Source: RGIG5270 sp045657185
GTDB taxonomy: Bacteria > Verrucomicrobiota > Lentisphaeria > Victivallales > Victivallaceae
Direction: 5' to 3'
Assembly (NCBI GenBank): GCA_045657185.1
Contig: JAZOSO010000061.1
Span: forward strand, 1 to 6,902
DNA length: 6,902 nt
Shown: positions 1 to 6,128 of the stretch, piece after piece
How the letters are laid out: every line of letters starts with the position of its first letter
How positions within the stretch are numbered: position 1 is the stretch's first letter
Program-made: the position numbers and the translations under genes
The notes under the pieces: model-generated
What the model was told of the DNA's origin: nothing
Seen by the model: only the letters and a program-made list of their open reading frames with translations
Database searches by the model: none

Positions 1-1
1 T

Positions 2-22
2 TTTTGAAATATATATTCAAAA
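2..22. repeat. AT-rich inverted repeat, 7-bp arms
   Basis: A perfect inverted repeat, TTTTGAA (2-8) and TTCAAAA (16-22), is separated by seven A/T bases. It could be an operator half of an upstream gene or a weak transcript hairpin. In sequence this AT-rich such a repeat also arises easily by chance. It has no GC-rich stem and is not a convincing terminator. Confidence 0.25.
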
Positions 23-57
23 GAGAATAAAAGCAAATAAAAAAAGCCGTGAATGTG

Positions 58-111
58 AAAAATAGTTAAAAAGATGATTTTTTTTTACAAAAAACTTGAA
101 AAAATGCAAAA
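58..111. other. Helically phased A/T-tracts (possible curved DNA)
   Basis: Tracts of A (or T on the same strand) occur at 58-62, 68-72, 78-86, 89-94, 99-104 and 108-111. Their centres lie at about 60, 70, 82, 91.5, 101.5 and 109.5, so the spacing is close to 10 bp. Tracts phased with the helix are the classical cause of intrinsic DNA bending and often sit upstream of or within strong promoters. The tracts are seen directly; curvature and any effect on secY transcription are inferred. Confidence 0.4.
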
Positions 112-124
112 GGTGTGTTACATT
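96..124 (+). promoter_or_regulatory. Candidate sigma70-type promoter for the secY operon
   Basis: TTGAAA at 96-101 matches the -35 consensus at five of six positions. After a 17-bp spacer, TACATT at 119-124 matches the -10 at four of six and is preceded by TGT (116-118), an extended -10 element. Transcription would start near 131, giving a leader of about 45 bases before the secY start. The upstream flank is A/T-tract rich, as an UP element would be. Promoter-like hexamers are common in sequence of this composition, so the 17-bp spacing and the TGn motif are the main support. Confidence 0.42.
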
Positions 125-136
125 TTACGAAATGTA
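119..136. repeat. Perfect inverted repeat over the -10 (possible operator or leader hairpin)
   Basis: TACATTT (119-125) and AAATGTA (130-136) are perfect inverted repeats flanking a 4-base TACG centre. The left arm coincides with the proposed -10 and the right arm covers the expected start point. A dimeric repressor bound here would block the promoter. If transcription starts further upstream, the repeat would form a small hairpin in the leader RNA. It is the only inverted repeat I noticed close to the promoter. Confidence 0.35.
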
Positions 137-162
137 TTTAAAAATTAAACATAAATTATATA

Positions 163-173
163 AAGGAAAAGGA
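163..173 (+). promoter_or_regulatory. Doubled Shine-Dalgarno site of secY
   Basis: Two copies of AAGGA (163-167 and 169-173) precede the secY ATG with spacers of 10 and 4 bases. Either could pair with the 3' end of 16S rRNA. The site supports the start at 178 and shows that this genome uses SD-led initiation. Confidence 0.6.
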
Positions 174-177
174 AAAT

Positions 178-1533
178 ATGTGGAAAGCATTTTTTAACAT
201 CTTTAAAGTCAAAGAGTTGCGCAGTCGTCTCTTGTTTACAGCATTGATTATCGTACTTGTCCGTGTCGCATGTAATATCCCGTGTCCGGGTGTTAATGCT
301 GTCGCGCTTGAAAAGTATATGGCAGAACTTGCAGCCAATGCAGGCGGCGGATTGCTCGGTACACTGTCGCTTTTTTCCGGCGGTGCTTTGGAGAAATTCG
401 CTATCGGTGCTTTGGGTATTATGCCTTACATCACTGCATCTATTGTTATTCAGCTGTTGACTCCTGTGCTTCCCGCTCTTGAAAAAATGAAGCGTGAAGG
501 TGAAGCCGGACATCAGAAACTTAATCAATATACCCGCTATCTGACTGTTGTCGTCTGTGTTTTTCAGGGTGCAGTTGTTGCAATGACTATGGTCAATCCC
601 GGCAACTTCGGTCTGCCTCCCGCAGCAGAAGTCCTTTTTGTCGGCAATCAGAAACTGTTTGTCGTCATGTCAATTCTCGTTATTACCTGCACAACCATGC
701 TCTTTATGTGGCTCGGTGAACAGATTACTGAGCGCGGTATCGGCAACGGTGCCTCTCTCATTATCACAATTAACATTATTGCCCGTATGCCTGATGCAGT
801 TATTGAGCTTATCCGTATGACAACTGTCGGTGAAACTGCAGCAGGAACTTCATTCAAACCTATTCACCTTTTGCTGCTGCTGGTGCTTTTTGCTATTGTC
901 ACTGCCGCAACTATCATGTTGTCACAGGGCTATCGCCGCGTACCTATTCAGATGGTTCGCAAAACTATCGGCAGTCAGATGTCCGGCGGTTCAACTTATA
1001 TGCCTTTGAAGGTAAACTTTGCAGGTGTTATGCCCATTATTTTTGCCGGTGCAATTCTCATGATTCCGGGTGCATTGTTCGGTTATCTGCACTGGTATAA
1101 AGCCGCTGCATTTTTCCAGCAGGGCGGCTGGGGCTATATGGTTACCGAGGGTGTGCTGATTTTCATTTTCACTTACTTCTGGGTTGCCAATCAGTTCAAT
1201 CCTCTGCAAATTGCTGATAACCTCAAAAAAGAAGGTGCATTTATTCCCGGTATCAGTCCCGGAGAAGCAACTTCAAAATTCCTTGACAATACTATGACCA
1301 AGGTTACTTTCGGCGGTGCAGTGTTCCTCGTCGTTCTCGCACTGTTCCCGATGTTCCTTTATGTCAATTTGAACATTCCCTTTATGGTTTCACAGTTCTT
1401 CGGAGGTACAAGTTTGCTGATTATGGTCGGCGTTACGCTTGATACCGTAAGCCAGCTTGAATCTCATCTGGCAATGCGTCATTATGACGGTTTCCTGAAG
1501 TCAGGCAGACTTCGCGGCCGTTCTTCACAGTGA
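178..1533 (+). CDS. secY: Protein translocase subunit SecY
   Basis: This is the central channel subunit of the SecYEG translocon in the inner membrane, which passes unfolded proteins to the periplasm with SecA and lets membrane proteins exit sideways. At 451 residues it is close to the usual 430-450. Ten membrane segments can be placed at about 17-33, 76-98, 120-139, 157-178, 187-205, 228-248, 281-301, 322-343, 377-397 and 404-421. Signatures include GIMPYITASI (80-89), WLGEQITERGIGNG (178-191), the paired Arg of the cytoplasmic C4 loop in YRRVPIQ (252-258), and FGGTSLL (408-414). The C5 loop reads FIPGISPGEAT, with Ser360 where E. coli has Arg357. The start follows a doubled SD site, and the stop TGA is followed at once by an in-frame TAA. 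The gene opens an operon here; rplO is not directly upstream and adk/map are not downstream, unlike the common spc order. The identification is secure. Confidence 0.98.
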   Translation: MWKAFFNIFKVKELRSRLLFTALIIVLVRVACNIPCPGVNAVALEKYMAELAANAGGGLLGTLSLFSGGALEKFAIGALGIMPYITASIVIQLLTPVLPALEKMKREGEAGHQKLNQYTRYLTVVVCVFQGAVVAMTMVNPGNFGLPPAAEVLFVGNQKLFVVMSILVITCTTMLFMWLGEQITERGIGNGASLIITINIIARMPDAVIELIRMTTVGETAAGTSFKPIHLLLLLVLFAIVTAATIMLSQGYRRVPIQMVRKTIGSQMSGGSTYMPLKVNFAGVMPIIFAGAILMIPGALFGYLHWYKAAAFFQQGGWGYMVTEGVLIFIFTYFWVANQFNPLQIADNLKKEGAFIPGISPGEATSKFLDNTMTKVTFGGAVFLVVLALFPMFLYVNLNIPFMVSQFFGGTSLLIMVGVTLDTVSQLESHLAMRHYDGFLKSGRLRGRSSQ

Positions 1534-1548
1534 TAAGGATTTGCGGAA

Positions 1549-2211
1549 ATGAGTGCCAATGTCATAGCTATTGACGGTCCCGCAGCTTCCGGAAAAAGTA
1601 CAGTAGCCTCGCATCTTGCGAGGCTTTTGTCTATTCCGTATGTTAATACGGGCAGTATGTTCCGTGCAGTTACTTATGCTGTACTGGAACGCAAAGTTGA
1701 TTATAATAATGCTGCTGCAATGCAGAAATTGCTTGAGGATATCAAACTTGAATACAGTGCAGATTCTGCCGGAAACTTTTCTCTTTCGCTTGACGGAAAA
1801 TTCCTCGCTGCGGAACTTGTCACCCCTGAGGTCAACGCCGCTGTAAGTTATGTTGCAGCAATTCCAGAAGTACGTGAAAAATTAAAAAAACTTCAGCGTT
1901 CACTTGCAGAAAAACAGCGTATTGTTATGGAGGGCAGGGATATCGGAAGTGTCGTTTTTCCCGATGCCAAATGGAAATTTTTTGTTACAGCATCTCCTGA
2001 AGTCCGCGCGAAACGCCGTCTTGACCAGTCAAAAGAATCTTATAACAGTGCAACTCTGGAAAAAATTGCTGCATCTATTGCTGAGCGTGACCGCATTGAT
2101 TCACAGCGTCCGATTGCTCCTTTGAAGCAATGTGAAGATGCAATTCTGGTGGACAGTTCAAATATGAATGTTGATGAGACCGTCGCATTTATCGCAGAAA
2201 GGATTATTTGA
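1549..2211 (+). CDS. cmk: Cytidylate kinase
   Basis: This cytosolic enzyme phosphorylates CMP and dCMP with ATP, recycling pyrimidine nucleotides for RNA, DNA and CDP-activated lipids. The 220-residue length fits the bacterial family. The P-loop is GPAASGKST at 10-18. The nucleoside-binding stretch reads NTGSMFRA (33-40), where I recall the usual wording as DTGAMYRA, so Asn33 and Phe38 are variants. EGRDIGSVVFPDA (128-140) is the strongly conserved CMP-binding segment. RDRIDSQR (180-187) followed by PIAPL is the lid and C-terminal signature with the Arg/Asp that contact substrate. AAGGA at 1535-1539 lies 9 bases before the ATG, and the gap from secY is 15 bases. I am very sure of the family. 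The secY-cmk adjacency is unusual to me. Confidence 0.96.
   Translation: MSANVIAIDGPAASGKSTVASHLARLLSIPYVNTGSMFRAVTYAVLERKVDYNNAAAMQKLLEDIKLEYSADSAGNFSLSLDGKFLAAELVTPEVNAAVSYVAAIPEVREKLKKLQRSLAEKQRIVMEGRDIGSVVFPDAKWKFFVTASPEVRAKRRLDQSKESYNSATLEKIAASIAERDRIDSQRPIAPLKQCEDAILVDSSNMNVDETVAFIAERII
2198..2203 (+). promoter_or_regulatory. Shine-Dalgarno inside the cmk end that sets the thioesterase start
   Basis: AAAGGA lies 9 bases before the ATG at 2213. It selects that start over the in-frame ATGs at 2168 and 2174, which lie inside cmk and would add residues not expected before the hotdog fold. Confidence 0.6.
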
Positions 2212-2212
2212 A

Positions 2213-2623
2213 ATGGCTTATTTTGAATCAACATACCGTGTTTCATACGGTGATACAGACCAGATGGGCGTGGTGTATTACGCCAATTATCTGGAATTTT
2301 TTGAGCGCAGCCGCACGGAAATGCTCCGCAGTATCGGTTTGCCTTATCGTGAACTTGAGGAGAGAGGTGTTATTTTCCCTGTCCGTGAAGCGCATTGCGA
2401 TTATCTGGCATCTGCCCGTTATGATGATTTGCTGACTTTCCGCTCATGGGTGGAGGAGGCCAAAGGTGCACGGCTGAAAGTTGCCACTGAAATTTATTGC
2501 GAAGACAAACTTCTGGTCAAAGGTTATGTCGTTCTTGTCAGTATAAATCCTGAACGAAAAATAATCCGTTTGCCTGATTTTGTGCTTGACGCATGCAAAA
2601 AACTGCAAGGATGTGAGGATTGA
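2213..2623 (+). CDS. YbgC-type acyl-CoA thioesterase (hotdog fold, 4HBT family)
   Basis: This is a small single-domain hotdog thioesterase of 136 residues, the usual length for the YbgC/4-hydroxybenzoyl-CoA thioesterase family, which hydrolyses acyl-CoA (or acyl-ACP) thioesters. The active-site signature is near the N terminus: YGDTDQMGVVYYANYLEFFERSR (12-34). Asp16, in D-x-x-G, is at the position of the catalytic Asp of Pseudomonas 4HBT. The following helix (about 24-42) and the strands around 54-65, 73-95 and 99-113 fit the rest of the fold. The start at 2213 follows the cmk stop by one base in the string TGAAATG, suggesting coupling. In proteobacteria ybgC leads the tol-pal cluster, but no tol or pal gene is near it here. 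Substrate cannot be judged from sequence, so I leave the symbol blank. Confidence 0.9.
   Translation: MAYFESTYRVSYGDTDQMGVVYYANYLEFFERSRTEMLRSIGLPYRELEERGVIFPVREAHCDYLASARYDDLLTFRSWVEEAKGARLKVATEIYCEDKLLVKGYVVLVSINPERKIIRLPDFVLDACKKLQGCED
2615..2619 (+). promoter_or_regulatory. Shine-Dalgarno that sets the manA start
   Basis: GAGGA lies 5 bases before the ATG at 2625, inside the last codons of the thioesterase gene. It favours this start over the in-frame ATG at 2580, which would add 15 residues overlapping the upstream gene. Confidence 0.55.
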
Positions 2624-2624
2624 A

Positions 2625-3635
2625 ATGGCTGATAATGTTTTTTATCCGTTAAAGTTTGAACCCGTATATATGACCCGTATGTGGGGCGGCACGATGATGA
2701 CTGAATTGCTCAATCGTGATGTACCTTTCAACGGGGTTGACCCTATCGGAGAATCCTGGGAACTTGTTGACAGAGAGGGAGAACAGAGCGTTGTTGTCAA
2801 CGGAAGTTTTGCCGGTAAAACTGTTGAAGAAATATTAAAACTCCATAAGTTTTCCATTCTCGGCCCTCAGGGCGGCAAATATGACCGTTTTCCGCTGTTG
2901 GTCAAACTGATTGATGCGGGAGAGCGTCTCTCTCTGCAGGTTCATCCTGACGAAGAGGCTTGCGCTGCAATCGGCGGAGATGCTCAGCCCAAAACAGAGA
3001 TGTGGTACATTATGGGATGCCGTGCTGACGGTTGTATTCTTGCCGGACTTGATGCCGGTGCAGACAGAACCCGTCTGCTTGAAACAATGAATTCTCCCGA
3101 AGTTGAAGATTTGCTTCAGAAATATTCATCCGTTCCCGGAGACGGTTATTTTATCACTTCAGGCACATTGCACGCCATCGGCGGGGGCAATCTTATTCTT
3201 GAAATTCAGCAGAACAGTGATACTACTTACCGCATCAGTGACTGGGGGCGTGTTGATCAGCACGGCAAAGCGCGCGAACTTCATGTGGAGAAAGGAATGC
3301 GTTCAATCAATTTCAGAACTATTTCCCGCTGCCGCATTTCAGGTGATGTAAATAATACACCGTATAATCGTACTGTGCCGATGGTCAAGGATTGTCCGTT
3401 TTTCCGTATAGATGCACTGCATTTGTGCGAAGATTTTCAGGAATGTACCAAATCGTCCGGAAGTTTTCATCTTTTGAGCAGTGCCAAAGGTTCTTTTGTC
3501 ATCAGAACTGCTGCGGGTGATGTTGCTTTGAATATGGGCGAGACAGTTCTTGTCCCCTATGCTGTTGAAAATTATGTTATCTCTCCTGTCGTTGAGGGAG
3601 ATGAAAAAAATATTCTTATAAAAACAACTTTGTGA
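2625..3635 (+). CDS. manA: Mannose-6-phosphate isomerase, class I (short form)
   Basis: This cytosolic zinc enzyme interconverts fructose-6-phosphate and mannose-6-phosphate, linking glycolysis to GDP-mannose and surface glycan synthesis or to mannose use. At 336 residues it resembles the short Bacillus-type class I enzymes (about 315) rather than the 390-residue E. coli form. The metal site is complete: QVHP (Gln105, His107), KTEMWY (Glu125) and GTLHAIGGG (His183). The active-site segment EIQQNSDTTYRISDWGR (193-209) is intact. The N-terminal P-x-x-x-x-x-MWGG (13-22) and IGESWEL (41-47) are also family wording. The C-terminal cupin half (about 255-336) is less conserved. It starts one base after the thioesterase stop, again in TGAAATG. 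No other mannose or GDP-sugar gene is in the window, so biosynthetic or catabolic use is open. Confidence 0.94.
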   Translation: MADNVFYPLKFEPVYMTRMWGGTMMTELLNRDVPFNGVDPIGESWELVDREGEQSVVVNGSFAGKTVEEILKLHKFSILGPQGGKYDRFPLLVKLIDAGERLSLQVHPDEEACAAIGGDAQPKTEMWYIMGCRADGCILAGLDAGADRTRLLETMNSPEVEDLLQKYSSVPGDGYFITSGTLHAIGGGNLILEIQQNSDTTYRISDWGRVDQHGKARELHVEKGMRSINFRTISRCRISGDVNNTPYNRTVPMVKDCPFFRIDALHLCEDFQECTKSSGSFHLLSSAKGSFVIRTAAGDVALNMGETVLVPYAVENYVISPVVEGDEKNILIKTTL

Positions 3636-3651
3636 GATTGAGGTAAGTTTT

Positions 3652-5430
3652 ATGCAATTTGCTTTCGTAAATGATTTGAAAAAATATTTTGTTGAAAAAT
3701 ATCAGATCACAGGTGATTTTGAGATCGCTGCTGATCTTTGTCCTGAAAATATGAACGGTGATTATACCGTCAACTGTTTCCGTTTTGCCCGTTTCTGCAA
3801 AAATTCGCCCGATAAAGTCGCCGCAGAAGCCGGAGAATTTCTCAAATCTCACGCAGATGTTGAAGCTGTTGAAGTTATCAAGGCTTTTGTCAATGTAACT
3901 TTGAAAGCAGAGGCTCTTTTCCGTGACACTGTTGCTGATATGGATGCTTTGCTGTCAGATGGTTTGCTCCCTGAAAATGAACGCAAACGCATTTTGATTG
4001 AGTATTCCGCTCCCAATACCAACAAACCTCAGCATCTCGGTCATGTCCGCAATAACGTTTTGGGTATGTCTCTGGCTTCACTTCTCAAACGCACCGGCAA
4101 TGATGTTATTGAAATCAATCTGGTTAATGACCGCGGTATTCATATCTGCAAATCAATGCTCGCTTATGAGCGTGCCGGTAATAACTGCACTCCGGAAAGT
4201 ACCAATATCAAGGGCGACCACCTTGTCGGTAATTTTTATGTGGAATACAACAAAATGCTTTCCGCAGAAATTGATAAACTCCGCGCGGAAAAACCTGAAT
4301 TTGCAGATAAAAACAGTGAAGAACTTTTTCTTGAAACTGAAATCGGTCAGGCAACACAGAAAATGCTGCAGCAGTGGGAGGCAAATGACCCTGAAGTACG
4401 CAAGCTCTGGAGCATGATGAACAGCTGGGTTTTTGCCGGATTTGATGAAACTTACAAACGCCTCGGTATCAATTTTGACCATACTTATCTGGAAAGCAAC
4501 ACTTATCTGCTTGGTAAAGATATTATTTCTGACGGTCTTGCCAAAGGAGTTTTCTCCAAGCGTGAAGACGGAGCAGTCATTGCTGATTTTGGCAAAATGG
4601 GACAGAAAGTAGTTCTCCGTTCCGACGGTACCAGTGTTTATATCACTCAGGATATGGGAACTACCCTCAAAAAATATGAAGATTACAAGCCGGAGTCAAT
4701 GATCTGGGTTGTCGGTGACGAACAGAATTTGCATTTCCAGATGCTTTTTGCAATTATAAAAAAGCTCGGTTACAATTGGGCAGATCAGCTTTTCCATCTC
4801 TCATACGGCATGGTCAATCTGCCGTCAGGCAAAATGAAGAGCCGTGAAGGTACAGTTGTTGATGCTGACGACCTTTTTGATGAAATGACCTCGCTTGCCG
4901 CTGCTTCATGCAGAGAACGCGATACTGAAGCTGATGATGCAAAAATCGCTGAACGCGGTGAAATTATCGGACTCGGCGCATTGAAATTTATGCTCCTCAA
5001 GTTCAATGCCAAAACAACAATTATGTTTGACCCTGCCGCTTCCATCCGTTTTGAAGGAGACACAGGACCTTATGTTCAGTATGTTTGCGCCCGTATTCAG
5101 TCCATTGAACGCAAAGCTGCAGACAGAAATTTCAGCGGTGATGCTGATTGGTCACTGCTGAATAAGAAAGAGGAAAAAGATTTGGCATCTTTACTTGCTA
5201 TGTACGGTTCTGTTTTGAAAACTGCCGCAGGCAAAAAAGATTGCTCCGGTCTGGTTGAATATTTGCTTAATGTTGCCAAAGCATTCAACCGTTTCTATCG
5301 TGAATGTCCTGTTTTGACAGCAGAGACCGAGGAGCTTGCCAAGAGCCGCTTGCGTTTGTCTCTGTGCTGCAAAGAGGTTCTGACTGACGGTTTGAAAACT
5401 TTGACTATCAGCGTCCCTGACGCAATGTAA
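3652..5430 (+). CDS. argS: Arginine--tRNA ligase
   Basis: This class Ia synthetase attaches arginine to tRNA(Arg) in the cytosol. At 592 residues it has near-normal family length. The order is an N-terminal additional domain (about 1-110, with GDYTVNCFRFARFCKNSP at 36-53), the Rossmann catalytic core with HLGH (128-131) in NTNKPQHLGHVRNN, the NDRGIHICKSML stretch (159-170), and the KMSK-equivalent loop KMKSREG (394-400). The C-terminal DALR anticodon-binding domain runs from about 465, with TGPYVQYVCARIQSI (471-485) and FNRFYRECPVL (545-555). The KMKSREG and HVRNN wording is what I remember for Bacteroidota-type ArgS rather than the E. coli type. GAGGT at 3640-3644 lies 7 bases before the ATG and the gap from manA is 16 bases. 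It is complete, with no missing catalytic motif. Confidence 0.97.
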   Translation: MQFAFVNDLKKYFVEKYQITGDFEIAADLCPENMNGDYTVNCFRFARFCKNSPDKVAAEAGEFLKSHADVEAVEVIKAFVNVTLKAEALFRDTVADMDALLSDGLLPENERKRILIEYSAPNTNKPQHLGHVRNNVLGMSLASLLKRTGNDVIEINLVNDRGIHICKSMLAYERAGNNCTPESTNIKGDHLVGNFYVEYNKMLSAEIDKLRAEKPEFADKNSEELFLETEIGQATQKMLQQWEANDPEVRKLWSMMNSWVFAGFDETYKRLGINFDHTYLESNTYLLGKDIISDGLAKGVFSKREDGAVIADFGKMGQKVVLRSDGTSVYITQDMGTTLKKYEDYKPESMIWVVGDEQNLHFQMLFAIIKKLGYNWADQLFHLSYGMVNLPSGKMKSREGTVVDADDLFDEMTSLAAASCRERDTEADDAKIAERGEIIGLGALKFMLLKFNAKTTIMFDPAASIRFEGDTGPYVQYVCARIQSIERKAADRNFSGDADWSLLNKKEEKDLASLLAMYGSVLKTAAGKKDCSGLVEYLLNVAKAFNRFYRECPVLTAETEELAKSRLRLSLCCKEVLTDGLKTLTISVPDAM

Positions 5431-5434
5431 GGAG
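5429..5434 (+). promoter_or_regulatory. Shine-Dalgarno deciding the rsmE start
   Basis: AAGGAG overlaps the argS stop codon. Two ATGs follow, at 5436 and 5439, with spacers of 1 and 4 bases. A 1-base spacer is too short for normal initiation, and RsmE proteins typically begin M-R-x-F/x, so 5439 is preferred. Confidence 0.55.
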
Positions 5435-5438
5435 TATG

Positions 5439-6128
5439 ATGCGGGCATTTTTTTACACACAGAATGTGCAGAAAGGCGAATGTGTTTTTCTTGATAAAGA
5501 TGAACACAATCACCTTTTTAAAATTTTGCGCGGCAGGGCAGGGGAAACTCTGCTTTTGCTTGACGGCAAAGGTAAAAAAATGACTGCTGAAATTCAAGCT
5601 GATAAAAGTTTGAAAATCATTGATATTGAAGAATGTGCGAAAGCTGAACGCAGGATTTATGTTTTTACGGCTGCACCGCGCAAGCAGAAACTTGATGTTC
5701 TGCTGAAACAGTGCTGTGAACTCGGTGTTGACGGAATTTGCATTTTGCAATGTGATTTTTCAGTCGCCAATCCCGATAATATGAACCGTTTCAGGGAACT
5801 TCTTACCGAAGGATGCAAACAGTCCAATAATCCTTTTTTGCCGGAGATTATCGGACCTCTGAAAATGAAACAAGCTGTTGAGTATGTAAAAAATAACAAC
5901 ATGCTCGGCGTTTTCGGTGCGGTTAAAGAGTCTGAAGGCGATAAAAAAAGTTTGAAAAGTGCGCAGAATGTAGCTTTTTTTGTCGGTCCTGAGGGCGGTT
6001 TCAGTCCGCAGGAAATTGAATTGATAGAGAGAGAAAATTTTGTCGGAATAAGTCTCAGTCCGTATATTTTGCGTTTGGAGACGGCTGTTGCGGGGGCAAT
6101 CCCGCTTTTACGGGAGTTTATGAAATGA
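5439..6128 (+). CDS. rsmE: 16S rRNA (uracil(1498)-N3)-methyltransferase RsmE
   Basis: This SPOUT-class enzyme uses S-adenosylmethionine to methylate N3 of U1498 in helix 44 of 16S rRNA, near the decoding site, probably on the assembled 30S subunit. It has 229 residues from the preferred ATG, close to the usual 240. The N-terminal PUA-like part (about 1-65) contains HNHLFKILRGRAGETLLLLDG (23-43). The SPOUT domain follows, with the methyl-donor knot loops FVGPEGGFSPQEI (181-193) and LSPYILRLETAVAGAI (206-221). Both are recognisable, but the second differs from the LGPRVLRTET form of E. coli: Pro-Tyr for Pro-Arg, and Leu213 before Glu-Thr. The middle reads CDFSVANPDN (105-114), where E. coli has ERCGV, so the Arg there is absent. 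It starts 8 bases after argS and ends in an ATGA overlap with the next gene. The family call is firm. Confidence 0.93.
   Translation: MRAFFYTQNVQKGECVFLDKDEHNHLFKILRGRAGETLLLLDGKGKKMTAEIQADKSLKIIDIEECAKAERRIYVFTAAPRKQKLDVLLKQCCELGVDGICILQCDFSVANPDNMNRFRELLTEGCKQSNNPFLPEIIGPLKMKQAVEYVKNNNMLGVFGAVKESEGDKKSLKSAQNVAFFVGPEGGFSPQEIELIERENFVGISLSPYILRLETAVAGAIPLLREFMK

Noticed and set aside
1..65. Possible C-terminal end of an upstream plus-strand gene (frame 1 stops at 28-30, frame 3 at 63-65)
   Set aside because: The short peptides are Lys-rich low complexity with no family wording (not rplO-like), so no partial gene can be supported.
78..94. T-run followed by A-run resembling a terminator
   Set aside because: The T-run is not preceded by a GC-rich stem and the T/A tracts would form only a weak A-U hairpin; an intrinsic terminator is not supported.
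145..528. 127-codon open frame on the minus strand over the secY start
   Set aside because: It is antisense to clear SecY coding sequence, has no recognisable domain or SD site, and its Cys/His/Phe/Thr-rich product reflects the complement of membrane codons.
3998..4417. 139-codon plus-strand frame inside argS
   Set aside because: It is fully within argS in another frame, with no SD site or recognisable domain.
5295..5750. 151-codon minus-strand open frame across the argS-rsmE junction
   Set aside because: It overlaps two well-identified genes on the plus strand, lacks any motif, and is Phe/Lys rich as expected for a shadow frame.
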